Shown here: positions 22,125-34,454 of the stretch, piece by piece | Position numbering within the stretch: position 1 is the stretch's first letter | Layout: the number at the start of each line of letters is the position of its first letter | Assembly (NCBI GenBank): GCA_037893245.1 | Contig: JBAIAA010000508.1 | Coordinates: 1-64,000 of the forward strand | Direction of reading: 5' to 3' | Length of the DNA: 64,000 nt | From: Crossaster papposus | Lineage: Eukaryota > Echinodermata > Asteroidea > Velatida > Solasteridae | Notes under the pieces: generated by a model | Told to the model about the DNA's origin: nothing | Database searches by the model: none | The model's input: only the letters and a program-made list of their open reading frames with translations | Made by a program: the position numbers and the translations under genes

Positions 22125-25100
22125 TCCGTTTCAATGTTTTGACATTATGTTTAGCGGTGTCTTTTACTTTTTATTTTCCTGATTATTAAATAATCATTAA
22201 ATTTTGATTAGGTATCCGGTAGTGATATTACTCGCATCTTTCTTTCCATTGCTCTCTAAATCAACTATACAGTCGACTACATCTTGCAAAATAATGTAGG
22301 GAAAAATAGGTGGATCATGGGAATAAAAAATAGTGCCCATGGTCGTAGACGCAAATGCATTAGTAGCTGAAACAAAAGTACATTTTTATGTTAAAAAGTC
22401 TTTACAAAAACCCTCAAACTAACCTTTTCTAGTTAGAAAAAAACAAAGAACTTGCATTAGGAATATGTTTGTAGCAAAACGTTAATAAGGCAATAAATAT
22501 GTGGTTGACCGGTTTTACAACCAGCGGCCTATGAGCCGGTTTTAAACATAATTCTTTAATACCGGCCAACCACATTTGTATTTCCATTCATAAAAACCGT
22601 TTCGGTAAACAAATTACTTTGGTTCAAAAGTCAAAACACAGGTGCAGTTGTGGCAAATGCGTTGTGAATTTTGGACAATACTGACTTGTGAACGTTCAAC
22701 CAATAAACGGTAAAAGCCACTGGATTTTAAAGTAGTCCAAATTTCATGAGACACTGGAAAAGTGTTAAAAACTGGCCAGCCGTGTCTTTGTCATTCGTTT
22801 AAAACCAGCCACGTGACGGAGACTTGGCCAATGAGAATGGGTAAGCTGTCTTATGTATTTATGAATGAAAGGTACATGTTGCAATATTAATAATTACTCA
22901 CTAAACTATTATTTGTTCACTCTGATTAAATTTGATTTCAAAATGTCTGCTATATACAGGTCTGTGTAGTTCCAATCTGTGTAGTTCCAATGTACGGTCA
23001 CTTCAACATGTCCATGGGTGAATGCTAAAAATGTTCCAAATTGTGATGCCCATTTTGCACCATACAAAATGTTAAGTCGGTTAAAATATCTAAATGCCAA
23101 CAAAGGATGTTGTTTGTCAAAAGTCAAGAATTTACAGTATGTGTGATGTGTTCCATCATTATAAATTGTTATTACTGTACATGTACCTATATTTAAAAAA
23201 ATGTGCAGTTTTACAGTTAGACAACATCAATTATGTTTCGAATCTCACCCTTAAATTTGTCTGTATGCTAAATTCATGTAGTGCATTAGTGGGGATCACA
23301 AAATTCTGCAAAATAGGAACATTTTAGCAATCATCCCATGGTCTTAGTAGTATAGGTAATCACGTTGACTTGATGTAAATTTTAAAATCAAAATAGACCT
23401 GTGCATTTCTTTTATTGCATGTCTGTTATTTGATCACTTGCATAAATTTGCAAATTCGTGTGGGTTGATGGCTATACCAAGTGATATAGGAACACTTCCC
23501 CTGTTGATGCGAATGCTAATTTACATGCAGATGTGTATGTGATATGAGAAGCAGTACGACTTCTGGGAAGATTCAGTGCCCATGATTCAATATTCTTGCC
23601 ATCTGCACTGAAATGGTCAATTTGAGAAAGGCCGAGATGGTAAATATCACCTGCATCATCACAACACAGCCCTTTAGAATTCCAGCATTTTTGTTCAAAC
23701 AGTTTATTGCCATGTAAGTCCACAGCCATCAGCAAATCTCCCTCACAGCTGATGTAAATAAGCCGCTTGTTGCTAAAGACGAGATGTGTCTTAATCTTTG
23801 GGGAAGGCAGTGTTCTGAAGAGCGAACCGTCCGGGTTGTGTAGAGATATATGTTGCTTGTTCTGATAACCCACCGCGATCAGATTGCTGCTGTCCACTGC
23901 CAGGCACGCCGGCGTGCCATCGTCGCCGGCCTCTTTACCTGGTAGGAACTGATAAAGAAGCTGGTATTCCTTGTTAAAGACCTTGACTGCCGGGTTGTCC
24001 AGAATCAGAAGTTGATCGTCCTTGTTGATGGCTAGAGCTGTCGGTTTCTGTATGTCGTTAGGGTCACGGGGTTCGTTTGATTCATCGATCAGGGTCATCA
24101 GGTTTGAAATACTTTGTAGAAATAACTTTCCCCTCTGGACCCACTGTACACAGTTTATCATCACATACCACAGCCATTTCACTTCTGGAGAATGCCGCTA
24201 GTATCTGGGATGGATTGTACATCCATGATAACGACTTCTCCCTCTCCCACTTCTCCACCAGGAGCAGAGTCCCCAGCTGCCCTTCCTCTTCACTCTCCTT
24301 AAAGCCAAGGAATGACTTCTTATGACTGATCTCCAAACTCTTGTGCACCTCCACCTGCTCATTCAAATCTCGCAGCATTTTCTTCTTGGACTCCAAGATC
24401 TCGTAGCAAGTTGCCGTAGTCATCACTTCATTCACTTTACTCAGAGTCTGCTGTGGTGTTGTTGCGTATGCAAACTCTGTATCTCGCTTAGCGGCAATGT
24501 CTCTGGCCTCTTTTTTGAGTTGTTTTTCTTTCTCTCTGATTTTGGCAATTTCCTTTTCCGCCTTGTGGGCAATTTGGTTATACGTTTTGGCCAGCATCTT
24601 GTCAAGTCTGTAACGTGAATGATCTATTGAAACGGGGTTTGCAGAAATGAAACTTTTAATGTACTTTTCTGTTTTAGATACAGACTCATTAACTTCTTGT
24701 TTACATCTGCTGACTGCCTGGTCAATGCTGACGTGAGAATGCATGGATTCCTTGTGATCAACGTCAGTGCATTTATTGCAGATGAGGACTTCACACAAGG
24801 CACAATACAGGCAGAGATCTTGATCTGGATGTTTTAAGCACTTGGGAACTTTCTGGAGTTGGGTGTCTTCTGTTATTTCTTGGGACTTATCATGAAGCTC
24901 TGCCAAAGCCACAATCTTGTGACCCTTCATCAAAACTGCCATTCGATTGTGTGCCTTCTGGCAATCTTTGCAGAGATAATGTTTGCAATCCACACATTGA
25001 GATATGGCTTCATTTTCCTCATCGCATGCCTGACACATGACTTTTAACCCCTGACCTTCAGCTTCCTCCTGTTGGTCGACAACTGTTGATCCTCCAGGCA

Positions 25101-25510
25101 GCACGTCCACGCCAGCTTCAGTCAGGGCAGTCTCCTTCCGACACAACGGACAGACGATATTCTTGATGTCCTTATTCTGTGTCAGTTTGAGTTCTTGCAG
25201 ACATTTCAGGCAGAAGCTGTGTGAGCATTCCAGCATCCTAAGATCCTTGTACTCGGTGTAACATATTGGACATTCTTGAAGTTCCTTCAGAGTCTCAGCA
25301 TCCGGGAAAAATTGATCGGTCACACCCTCTGCCATTTTGCTGAGTCGTACTGCTCTAGAAGATGAATAATAAAACAAAATTAATTTACTTGCGTGAACTG
25401 TATATTAATTAATCGCAGTGGCTATCGTTACAGCAGTCAGCAATGTAATTATCCGACATGCCCAGCAATTAGCATTGACAATACTCTGGACCTTTCAACC
25501 TGACTAATCA
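22125..25510 (-). repeat. Segmental duplication unit 2
   Basis: Homology to units 1 and 3 starts around TTTAGCGGTGTCTTTTACTT and ends around TTCAACCTGACTA. It carries TRIM copy 2 and the shared miniature elements (about 22498-22576 and 22585-22866). It lacks the GATCG-family insertion of unit 1, and is shorter at both edges than the other units. Confidence 0.8.
23472..25335 (-). pseudogene. TRIM-family E3 ligase copy 2, frameshifted
   Basis: From ATG at 25335 the frame encodes the C3HC4 RING, both B-boxes and the whole coiled coil, then stops near 24082 after FKPDDPDR. The propeller half continues in another frame from about 24100 (DPNDIQKPTALAINKDDQ) to the stop at 23472. Against copy 1 there are 31 extra bases at the junction, giving a +1 shift. 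Both halves are otherwise open and well conserved. It could be a recent pseudogene, a gene for a RING/B-box/coiled-coil protein without propeller, or one using a frameshift; sequence alone cannot decide. Confidence 0.8.
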
Positions 25511-27010
25511 AATAGTCTGGTTCCAAGAGCAGGATCCAATTGTCAGTGTGAGGTCAGGTATCACCGACTCGAAGAATCAGATCGATGACTGCCGTAACAC
25601 AGCCCCTAATTTACATGTTAATTCGCAAGTTAATTCACATGACGATGTAATACAACGATGCAGAGTTTACTTCAAAAGACAACCATATCAGCTATATTTT
25701 CCATGGGTGTTCCATATGATGCTGTTTTATTATCGCCCCTTTTAGCCTAGCTGAACTGTTATTTACCGTACGGGTAGGCATAAAGCTACACTGCAGTTTG
25801 AACGTTTTTCCAGCAGAATCAACCACTGAGACAGCCACACACATAAAACCCGTGCAGTACGCGTCACGCACGTAGCAAGAGCTGCAGTGTCGTTAATTGT
25901 GACGATTGAAATGATTTCCTCATGAACACAATTCATTTCCCATAAACCCCAGTTGTTATGATCATATCATAAAAGCTTTTCATGAAAACTGGTACCTCTG
26001 ACCTCGAACTGTGTTCAACGGGGCGTGATTGATCGTGATGGTAGGATGATTGCAGCCAAGCGTGCATGACGCGTAGAGTTATATTTAGACGGGTCAATTT
26101 ATGGGGAAAAAACACCCCAACCCCCACAAATTTGCAACAAAAGGTTTTCCAACAGTTTTTAGTTGTATTTGACATCAGGAATAACATACTAAAAAATCTA
26201 AGAAAATCGGGTGTCCGGAAAACTGTTACATGTATTTAAAAAATGGCGTCCAAGATGGCCGCCGGTACCTAAAAATACTAGCCATAGATCATTAATTATC
26301 CATCCTAGAGATGTATAATGTTGGTAACTACCCCCTAGTTTTAGGGGTAAACAAATCAATTAGGACTACTTAAAATGTCCTTGAGTAATAAGAAAACCAA
26401 GAAATCTTAAAAGGTGTCCAAAATGGCTGCCAAATACACTAACAATGATGTCAATTACACTTAAATATGGTTATAAGTTACTAACTGCTTACATTAAGGC
26501 TATCATCTGTTTGTCTATCCCTTAGTAATATAGATTAGAAAATCTACTATGACCAGTAAAAGTCACTAAGTAAAGTTTGAGTAGGTTGGTAAAATATAAA
26601 TACATGATGGTGCTAACGATGGCCGCCCATATAAGTAAAATAGTTGAAAAAGATGGTGGCCCTTTCCCATCCAGAGACACTTCTGTTATAGATCAACTTG
26701 AATTAAAAATAACATATGTATGGGAAAACTTAACGTTTCTTCTAGAAATTGTACAAGTTCAATTTATTTTTAGAAATTGTGGTGGCTCTGAAGAGAGCCG
26801 TAGTGTTGTAATGGTGGTGTCCAAAGACGAATGGCTAGCGGCAGCGCATCCGCTTGTACTGTAAAATGTGCACAAGATGCGGACGTGAGAGCCATCACAA
26901 ATAAGAGAATCCCTTTGCATCTGTGTATAGATGAATGGTTTGTATGCGTGACTTAGTGTAGGTGAGGTCAGTGCTAGTTTGGGCGGGAAATTTGTCAGGG
27001 GGGTTTTGCT
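25511..27010. other. Intergenic stretch without supported genes
   Basis: AT-rich sequence with several CAAGATGGCCGCC or CAAAATGGCTGCC-like motifs, but no frame with domain or splice support. The frame at 26577-26864 has no recognisable content. Confidence 0.45.
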
Positions 27011-27019
27011 AGAATCCTG

Positions 27020-27236
27020 CCATGGTCACACTCTCAAAACATGTATTAAAATTGTGTTGGCTAAACAAGTTGGTTAAAATGTTGACCAACATTGTGTAAT
27101 TGTTTCCAATTTGACCAATGTTGGGCAAATTGTTTAACCAATTTGTTAACCATTTGTTGTGTTGTTCTCCTGGTAACCAACATTTGGTCAAAAGGAGTAC
27201 ATATACCCAACGTTGGTTAAATTTGGTTAAACATAA
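27020..27236. repeat. TTGGTTAA-rich block
   Basis: TTGGTTAAA, GTTGGTTAA, CCAAC and TTGACCAA motifs recur in both orientations at least ten times, the same style of subterminal motif array seen in the DNA transposons here. It directly abuts the piggyBac remnant. It may be one end of an element starting near CACACTCTCAAAACATG. Confidence 0.45.
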
Positions 27237-27470
27237 TTGGGTACTATTTCCACTTCGAAGCACAACCAAGCTCAGCATGGCAGCCAGGTGTCACGTGGTT
27301 CCAGCCGCTTTCCGACTCATCACTATCCTGGAAGAATTTCTGCCGGCAAAAAGCGCAACTGTGTTGTTTGCAGTACAAGAGCAAAGCGTAAACAAACTCG
27401 CATGATTTGTAAACAGTGTGGCAAACCAATGTGTGTATGCATGCTTTGAGAAGTTTCATAATCTGTAATG
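27237..27470 (+). pseudogene. piggyBac transposase C-terminal zinc-finger remnant
   Basis: The plus strand reads HHYPGRISAGKKRN, then CVVCSTRAKRKQTRMICKQC, GKPMCV and, one frame later, CFEKFHN. Spacing of the CxxC pairs and the closing C-F-x-K-x-H match the cysteine-rich domain at the end of piggyBac transposases, which binds the element's ends. The catalytic region is missing and the last part is frameshifted. No flanking TTAA pair was identified. Confidence 0.7.
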
Positions 27471-27505
27471 AGCATTCACCCGAGCAAGTTTTATTGTGAT
27501 TTCCC

Positions 27506-27600
27506 CCCTCCCCCCCCCCCCCCCCGTCACAATGTTGGAGTGATTTCGCACACACTGCCAACCCAACATTAAGCGAGGGGGGGGGGGGGGGGGGGGGGGG
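27506..27600. repeat. Poly-C then poly-G runs
   Basis: Two C runs at 27506-27525 and an unbroken run of 24 G at 27577-27600 sit about 50 bases apart on the same strand and could pair with one another. Downstream, 27601-28280 shows no gene. Confidence 0.8.
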
Positions 27601-28282
27601 AGGCCTTCATTCGAACTTTTGACTGCATCCATAGTGTACCCATTTTGAATGTTTGTGCAATTACCTTCACAGTCCGAATTTCCTTCATTTTGAATAAAAT
27701 CCAAGTATTTTCAAGGAAAAACTTAAAATTTTCTTACTCCTAAATTAGTGTTTCTTTACACTTCTTGGTAGTTGTCAACTCATATGAAGGGCAAAAAAGT
27801 GGGGGTGAGATATAGAATTCTTTCCTACCCTTCAAAAAAATTCTCACAGGCCAATATTGTTGTTTTAATTAATCTAATAGTCATTGCTTTGGGGGTACTG
27901 TCAATCCATTATAATTCAACACCACTTCAAAGAAAAGTGGCCTTTCATTACTTTGCCTTGCGAGGGCGCTATACACTAAAACTTGGCAAAAAGTACTTGG
28001 TCAATAACTGGTCATATCATGTAATTACTGTGGTAACCTAAGCGTAGTGACAAAATATGCCTTGGTACTGAAAGGGCTAATTTGGAATTGTATGCTGTTC
28101 ATGTATGTTTGTACTTTGTACCTGTTGTTAAAGGCCAAATAAATAATAATAATGTGCCATGAATTAAAGAAAAGGTGCATTGCGTTAAAAGCTATAGCAG
28201 ATGAATTAATAATGAGATGGTTACGCTTGCGCGCGTCCGATTATTATCTACAAGTTGACAGCAGGCAGCTCATTTTTGCGAG

Positions 28283-28355
28283 ATGCATTGCCTGGGGATG
28301 GAGTCGAGAGCGCTGATCGCGCTCTGCGCTGTTGCAGCAACTACGGTGTTTATGG
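28283..28355 (+). CDS. Novel secreted protein gene, exon 1 (signal peptide)
   Basis: Two in-frame ATGs are possible: 28283 (MHCLG...) and 28298 (MESRALIALCAVAATTVFM), the latter with purine at -3 and G at +4. The residues form a hydrophobic signal peptide (LIALCAVAATTVF). The exon ends ATG G with the 5' splice site GTGAGT at 28356, so the intron is phase 1. It joins to the exon at 29388, rebuilding a GAG codon. From 28298, the four exons total 780 coding bases including the stop. Confidence 0.65.
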
Positions 28356-28399
28356 GTGAGTAAAAAACTCTTTGAGATGTACATGTTGTTGTATAGGTA

Positions 28400-28950
28400 T
28401 CTTTTTGTAAAAAATGCAAACAAATATAACGAAATACCACACGTAGAATGTGTAACTAACATCATTAATATATATATGGTTACAAAGATACCAGTTTCCA
28501 CTTTAAAATGAGACATCAAACGTCAACATCGGGCAATGTTTGACAGAGTTATAAATTATTTCCAAGAGGGATCAAATTGGCCATGGGACCAAGTTTTTCG
28601 ATTTTGTTTGGATACTGTGCAAGCGTAGATTTGAAATGTGTGTTTGTTCGTGCAGAGCTGGTCCATTTCAGTAGCGCCTGCACAGACAAAGACGACAATG
28701 TCTAACGGCTTGATTTTAAGTCCACACTTGCACAGTATTAAAAAAGGATCGAAAAAATTGGTCCCATGGTCGTTATGATCCCTTTTGGAAAATTGGTCAT
28801 AACTCTGTCAAACATTGCCAGATTTTGACGTTTGATGTCTCATTTTAAAGTGGAAACCAGTATCATTAAACCCATATCTATATTATTGATTTTAGTTATA
28901 CATTCTACGTGTGGTAATTCGTTATATTTTGTTTTATTTTTTGACACCCT
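28400..28950. mobile_element. Foldback element in intron 1
   Basis: The arms at about 28400-28615 and 28725-28950 are reverse complements. For example, TCCACTTTAAAATGAGACAT pairs with ATGTCTCATTTTAAAGTGGA, and CCACACGTAGAATGT with ACATTCTACGTGTGG. The loop is about 110 bp. It is non-coding and lies entirely in the first intron of the secreted-protein gene. Confidence 0.7.
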
Positions 28951-29162
28951 GTAGTCTACAGCCATTAAGCGAGCCACTGTGACGTCGTATTGTACGATTA
29001 TTGAATTGGCATTTCTATTGGCTTTCTGTTTATTACCTCATTTGTTGCCTTTTTATGTAGGAGCTGGGTTGTGCGTGAATGTATATTCTATAGAAAAAGC
29101 CATGGCAACTCATACATTCATGATCTATAAAGAATTATAAAGAACGGCTTCCTCAAACAACT

Positions 29163-29236
29163 CACCAATAGCATAGTTGGTAGAGAGGAGAGCTGTTGAT
29201 CGAAAGGTCTGTGGTTCGAATCGGACTATCTTTAAT
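29163..29236 (+). repeat. tRNA-like sequence, probably a SINE head
   Basis: TAGCATAGTTGGTAGAG fits the polymerase III A box and GGTTCGAATC the B box, about 35 bases apart. Between them CTGTTGA would be an anticodon loop with GTT (Asn). The acceptor stem does not pair well and no CCA-ready end is seen, so a tRNA-derived SINE or tRNA relic is likelier than a working tRNA. It lies in intron 1 of the secreted-protein gene. Confidence 0.45.
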
Positions 29237-29387
29237 TTGTCTTTTTCTTCGACAAATTTTTTAATTTTAACCATAGAAGGTTGAAGGCAAAACCGGGTTA
29301 GATTACATAAGTGCCTTGAAAAATACAACAAGAACCGCTACACTGGTTAGTTTGTATAGTGACTTCGTTTTTTCCCCCGGCTTGCAG

Positions 29388-29603
29388 AGGCCTCAGCTGA
29401 TGTGTGTTACATGGGCCAGGAGATATATACCAACCAATATGGTACCCGTGCAGACAGGTGGGTTGAGAATGCACCCGACCCTGCACATGCGTGTACCGAG
29501 GTACGACTTGGCGGAGTGAACATCCAGCCCAAGTCCTCAAAAGCTCTGCGCCCAACTGAGAGACCACTGTCAACAAGCAACCACCACTTCACAACTGAAT
29601 CGG
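29388..29603 (+). CDS. Novel secreted protein gene, exon 2
   Basis: The 3' splice site TTTTTCCCCCGGCTTGCAG precedes AG|GCC, and GTAAGT follows the exon, so both borders are phase 1. It encodes about 72 residues: ASADVCYMGQEIYTNQYG, then TRADRWVENAPDPAHACTEV and a Ser/Thr-rich tail ending HHFTTESG. Two cysteines 28 residues apart could form a disulfide. The alternative AG two bases downstream would give an immediate stop. I do not recognise the domain. Confidence 0.65.
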
Positions 29604-29755
29604 GTAAGTAATCAATTAAAGAAATGGAAGTGAAACTTGCGCATCCCCATGAGAAGTCGTTGCCAAAAACCACTGTATTCGATAGTGCGCCCGATATAAC
29701 GACACCATTAGTCCAGCTCTCTAACTCACACATTGGTCTTTGGAAACTCGCTTAA

Positions 29756-30148
29756 AGGTAGGGTACACCATTTGCAGATATCGACCATTGTTATTACCGT
29801 ATTATTAAGAAATATCTTACTTATTTGAAAGTAAATAATGAATCTAAGCATCCAGAAAAATAGTTGTTTCTGTAATTGTTTCAAAAAATAAAATATAAAA
29901 AAACAAAATACGATCGCCGGACGGCGATCGCGAAAAAACAGGAACAAGAATAACTGCCCGGCGCTGTTTAAAAACGAACGGGCGTTGTTCTTCATTTCTC
30001 CCCTTTCTCGGCATTCATGATTGTAAAACTCCGGTCAGGTCAGTTAAACGATATTTACTATGAAATACAACGCCCCCCAAAAAAAATATATTAAAAAAAT
30101 CCACCAATTCCTGATAATTCAAGCAGTTACCAATGGTGTATCATCCCT
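29756..30148 (+). mobile_element. TTAA-duplicating miniature element, copy 1
   Basis: It starts AGGTAGGGTACACCATTTGC and ends with the inverted version (CCAATGGTGTATCATCCCT), flanked on both sides by TTAA. The interior shares CTCGGCATTCATGATTGTAA and TCAGTTAAACGATATTTACT with its sister copies. It is non-coding, with no transposase. TTAA duplication occurs in piggyBac and Kolobok superfamilies. It lies in intron 2 of the secreted-protein gene. Confidence 0.8.
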
Positions 30149-30154
30149 TTAAAC

Positions 30155-32585
30155 AGGACGTGACCTTTTCATGCAAATTTGACCATTCGAAAATTCCCCG
30201 CTTCTTAATTCACGCAGTCAACTACCATTCAGCAGCGGCGCGGGCCTGCGTTGAATAGTTTATCAGAGTTGCTTCACGAAGGAAATGCTTCGAATCTTTT
30301 TGACCTAATTTCCAGCGTTTAGAATATTCAGGTTTTGTGAAATTGGTAATTTCTACACTCGGCATTGCGGAGTTATGAATATTCAGTGTGATCGGCATAT
30401 TATATTAATTCCAAGCTGCACCAAAAATGAATTTTATTGCTAATGTTTTGAAATTAAAATTAGGAATTAAGCTCCGCGAAGTTCGGGGATGAAATGAAAG
30501 TGTCGTAAAAAAGAATGTGTATGAATAAGTACCTGGGAAAACATACAGTACACTGTATGCGTAACCACGAGGTTGAAAACGCTGGGAATATAGATACGAT
30601 GGCCGCGTGATGTCATTAATAAGCTCTATAACACTCAACAACTCATTCTAGCTAAGACAATTCGGTTTCTTTTGATATAAATAATAACAAACTGGTGTCC
30701 TTTTAATGAACAAAATAATAACAAATTATCAAGTGAACAGTCGAAACAGTGCCAACAGTTTTTACAGTGTACAGTTGTATATTTAGTCCATGAGCCAGGG
30801 GCTGAAATTTGACATATTGGTACCATCTCATATTAGTACCATCTCAAGGGACTAATCGCCATTAGGATTTTTTCTTTGCTGTACCTGTGTATAGTTGTCC
30901 GAAAAGTATGACAGACTTTTGTAATTGGTAGCTTGATTTGGAATTTGGGGCATTTTCTATGACGTCACTGATGGAGACGAAATCAGATCTTTTTACATCA
31001 AACAATAACAACTAACTTTATTTTACCCCACAAAACACTTGCTTGATGTCCTCTATGGTGTCGCAGCATTAAATGCCTTTAAACGGTTACACTTAATTCA
31101 CCTGTATTTGGCTAAACTCTGTATTGAGGCCACCTGCCTAATGTCATTGCATGCATAAACTCAATAAACTGCTCACTTTGCTTTCGAAACTCCTGACTCA
31201 TTCGTGTTATTTTAATGAAGTTCATTACAGGCCGGGGCAGATGTAAGTGGAGGATATTTATTATTATTATTTAAAAAAAAATTGGTAGGGGTGGGGAGGA
31301 GGTGAAGAAAGGTTCATTTTAAATTAGCTTTTGGCTACATTCTACATGTTGATGGATGAACAGAAAATGTATTAATATTGGTAAAAAAAGTAGAATGTGT
31401 AATCTTAAAAGAACATTTCCATTTTGGAGGGCTGAATTTTCTGAAGGCCATGGTTGTTTCCCTGTACTATAATTGGCAGGTTTTATTTTCAAGAAACTGT
31501 AACTGAACATAAAGACAAAGATACCTACAACAAATGGCTTACATTATCTGATATATAAAACGTATTTCACACGTATTTCAATACAATTATTGTACATAAG
31601 AGTACATAATTCACAGCACAGAAAATGCGAGTTTTCAACAAATTAAGTAATTTTTGGTCTTCTTGATAAATAAATATGATTTTGTTGCGTTTACGTACAT
31701 CTGATTTCGGTTCGGCTACGCTTCATGTATTTTCTGCTTTCGTCACACACAAAATGCACACCTTAGTGATAAACACTTGATTCGGTAATACGTTGTTCCC
31801 CTTGTACTTGTATACCTCCTCTGCTCTGTATTAAAACCTACCAAACCATCATCACTCTCAACTTTGAACAGTATAGTGCAAAGACCTTTGTTTTCAGTCT
31901 AAATGTACAATTCCCATGATAATCTAAGTCTGGGACAGATGTATCCGATGATGAAACCTGCAGAATGGGCTCAAATGCACGGGGTTTGCAGCATTAAGCA
32001 ATGTGGCACATGAAGACAAATATTCTGGGCGTACAAGTTCTGCATTGTTGTTTCCTGCCGAACATAATAATACAAGTATGTGTTTTGGTCACACCTTTGG
32101 ATTGGAGGTTACCAAATTAGCAAAAGGTCCACATTTTCCGGTGTAAATAATGGTATTTTGATGTAGAAATAACTGTACTGACACACGCAAAATGTTGGTT
32201 CCATTTTTGGTCCCATCAGTACAAATTCGGACCCCCCTAACAAAGCCTGCGTACGGGCCTGCACAACAAATTCCCGAGTGAGAATAATCAGTCTCCGTCC
32301 GAGTAGTCCGACCTAGTACAAGATCACCCCAATACATATAGATTTAAATAAAAGTCAAGTTATGTTGTTTTTCACGGGGAATATAAAGAACCGATAGTGC
32401 GTATGTACTAACATACGCAGCGACCAGCGATACAGTACTACGTAAAGTTACATTGATCAGCCCACCCAGCGATGGTGAAACAATCAAGTACACCTATACA
32501 GGCGCACCCAATCTGTTTTCCTTCCTCCATGACCCAATCAAGCCCTAAACTCTTTTTCATCTCAACCTTTCTCATCTGCTCAATG
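30155..32585. other. Intron 2 body, no further features
   Basis: About 2.4 kb of AT-rich intron sequence with no exon that fits the phase of the flanking exons, no RNA gene and no clear repeat. Confidence 0.4.
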
Positions 32586-32588
32586 TAA

Positions 32589-34013
32589 TGCTAGGTTCCC
32601 ACTATCACGATTCGCGCCACGATTGAAATCGTGGTCTTAAGGCCCAGTCACACCGGATCGTACGATTTCTGGATCGTGCGATTGGTGCGATTTAGCAGAG
32701 GTACGACCAATCGCTAATGTTTTGCGACGATCTTCATAGCGGTCGTATGCTGTGATTGCTCTAAAGACTGGTACGTACAATTGGTGGCACGCTTGGTCGT
32801 GCGATCACAAGCGATTGGAGGAGATTGATCGCAAAATCAGTCGTAGGTAATCGTGCGACTAGTCCCAGGTACCCACGATTGATCGTACGAGCAATCGTGT
32901 ATACCTGCGACCACTCGCACGATCAGTCGTGTATACCTACAACCAGTTGCACGACTAATCGTGCGACTGTGGGACCCGCGATCATCCACGACTGGTGGTG
33001 CGAGCATGCACGATTGGTGGTACGACCATGTAAGACCTGTCTGCAACCTCTTACGATTTGGAATCGCAGGTCAGAAGTTTTGAACATGACCATCGACCTT
33101 GCTGCGACTGATTTTGCTGTGGCGATGACCCACGACCTCTGCGACTAGTCGCACGCTCTTTGTAAGATTTGCCCAGGATTGCAACATGTTTCGGTCGCAG
33201 CTAGGTCGTAACCTGGTCGCAAGCCCGGTGTGACTGGGCCTTTAATCGTGGAGTAATCGCGGTGATCCTATTAGATTTTATCAGATCTTGAGGTCAGTCG
33301 TGGCAATCGTGTTGATCGTAGAAAAGTTTTGGACGGTTCAAAAAAGTTCTACGATCAACACGATTAATTTCCAATCGTGATCATCGCATCAGATGGTAAC
33401 AAAGCGCGACAGATGGCATTTAATCGTGCTTCCAAATCGTGGTGATCGAGATCAACCTTGTACAAGACAAACACCACCTCTGTTGAGATGCGCTGCGATC
33501 TGATTGTGGGTTGTAGTCTTCACTCTGTAGAAGTTCAAGAAACAATGAAGTCCATGGTCAGTCGGGCTGTATATATACCCGTCGGGGTCCAATCGTGGCT
33601 CAAATCGTGATCACTCTTGATCCCCATCATGAAAGACATCGCGACCACAATCGTATCCAATCGAAACAGAGCGCATCGGTTCGTGATGATCGTATCCGAA
33701 CGTATCCGAACGTATCTGCACGTACGTACCAGATCGTCCCAAATCGGGGACCCCGATCGTGATGATCGTGTCAGATCGGGACCCAATCGTGTACTCAATC
33801 GGGACAATCATATCGGAACGTATCTGATCGTATCTGAACGGGAGACCAGATCGTGACAGATTGTGTCACCTGAAATCGTACCAGAACGTATCGACTCGCA
33901 TCAACTCGTATCCAAACGTAAAATTTTAGAAAAGGAAACAAATATTCCACGATCAGCTACGAATGGCCAATCGTGGCGTTCGTAACGGATCGCACGACAT
34001 TGGGAACCTAGCA
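32589..34013 (+). mobile_element. PIF/Harbinger-like element, GATCG family, copy 2 (host of a nested element)
   Basis: It starts TGCTAGGTTCCCACTATCAC and ends GGGAACCTAGCA, in the same orientation as copy 1. Flanks are TAA and TTA, so the target duplication is imperfect here. It is longer than copy 1 because another element is inserted at 32640. CGATC-type motifs fill it throughout. It lies in intron 2 of the secreted-protein gene. Confidence 0.8.
32640..33241. mobile_element. Nested PIF/Harbinger-like element, AGGCCCAGTCACACCGG termini
   Basis: The 17-base termini AGGCCCAGTCACACCGG are perfectly inverted and flanked by TTA on both sides. The unoccupied site is visible in copy 3 of the host family (43165-43190, inverted), where the sequence reads straight through one TTA. 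The ends carry many GTGCGA, TCGCAC, TCGTACGA-type motifs. It is 602 bp and non-coding. Confidence 0.88.
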
Positions 34014-34454
34014 TTAACATTTCACGGACACAGCACATGTTGAACTACGGCTGTTTACTGTTGGCTAGTTTAATGTCTTCAACACATGAAACTAAACCGT
34101 GCAACAGTTGACAGATTCCCCAAACAGCCGTATGTTGCGTGAAAGTAAGAGGCTGTCAGAACTTAAGCATTTACGGTAAAAACCTAAAAAGGTCTATCAT
34201 ATTTTGCTGTACTTTTCATATTTTTCTCTATTGCAAAAATCATATTAGAATTTGTCCCTCAAAATGGTACCGATAATTTAGCTGGCTCATGGACTAATTC
34301 GTGTTACATTATTTTACAGAAATCGTCAAATTGCAAAATGTCATGATTCATTGTGAAGTTTTACCACTTCTGCTGTGAAACGAAACAAAAACAAAAAGTG
34401 CACGTGCACATAATGACGAATTGCTCTTTCTCTTTGCGCCTTCCTATCCCACAG

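Noticed and set aside
24050..24110. A very small intron explaining the extra bases in TRIM copies 2 and 3
   Set aside because: The extra 25-31 bases have no GT...AG pair with branch-like sequence in both copies and are below normal intron size.
29163..29236. A functional Asn tRNA
   Set aside because: The A and B boxes are present, but the acceptor stem does not pair and the D and anticodon arms are irregular; a SINE or relic is likelier.
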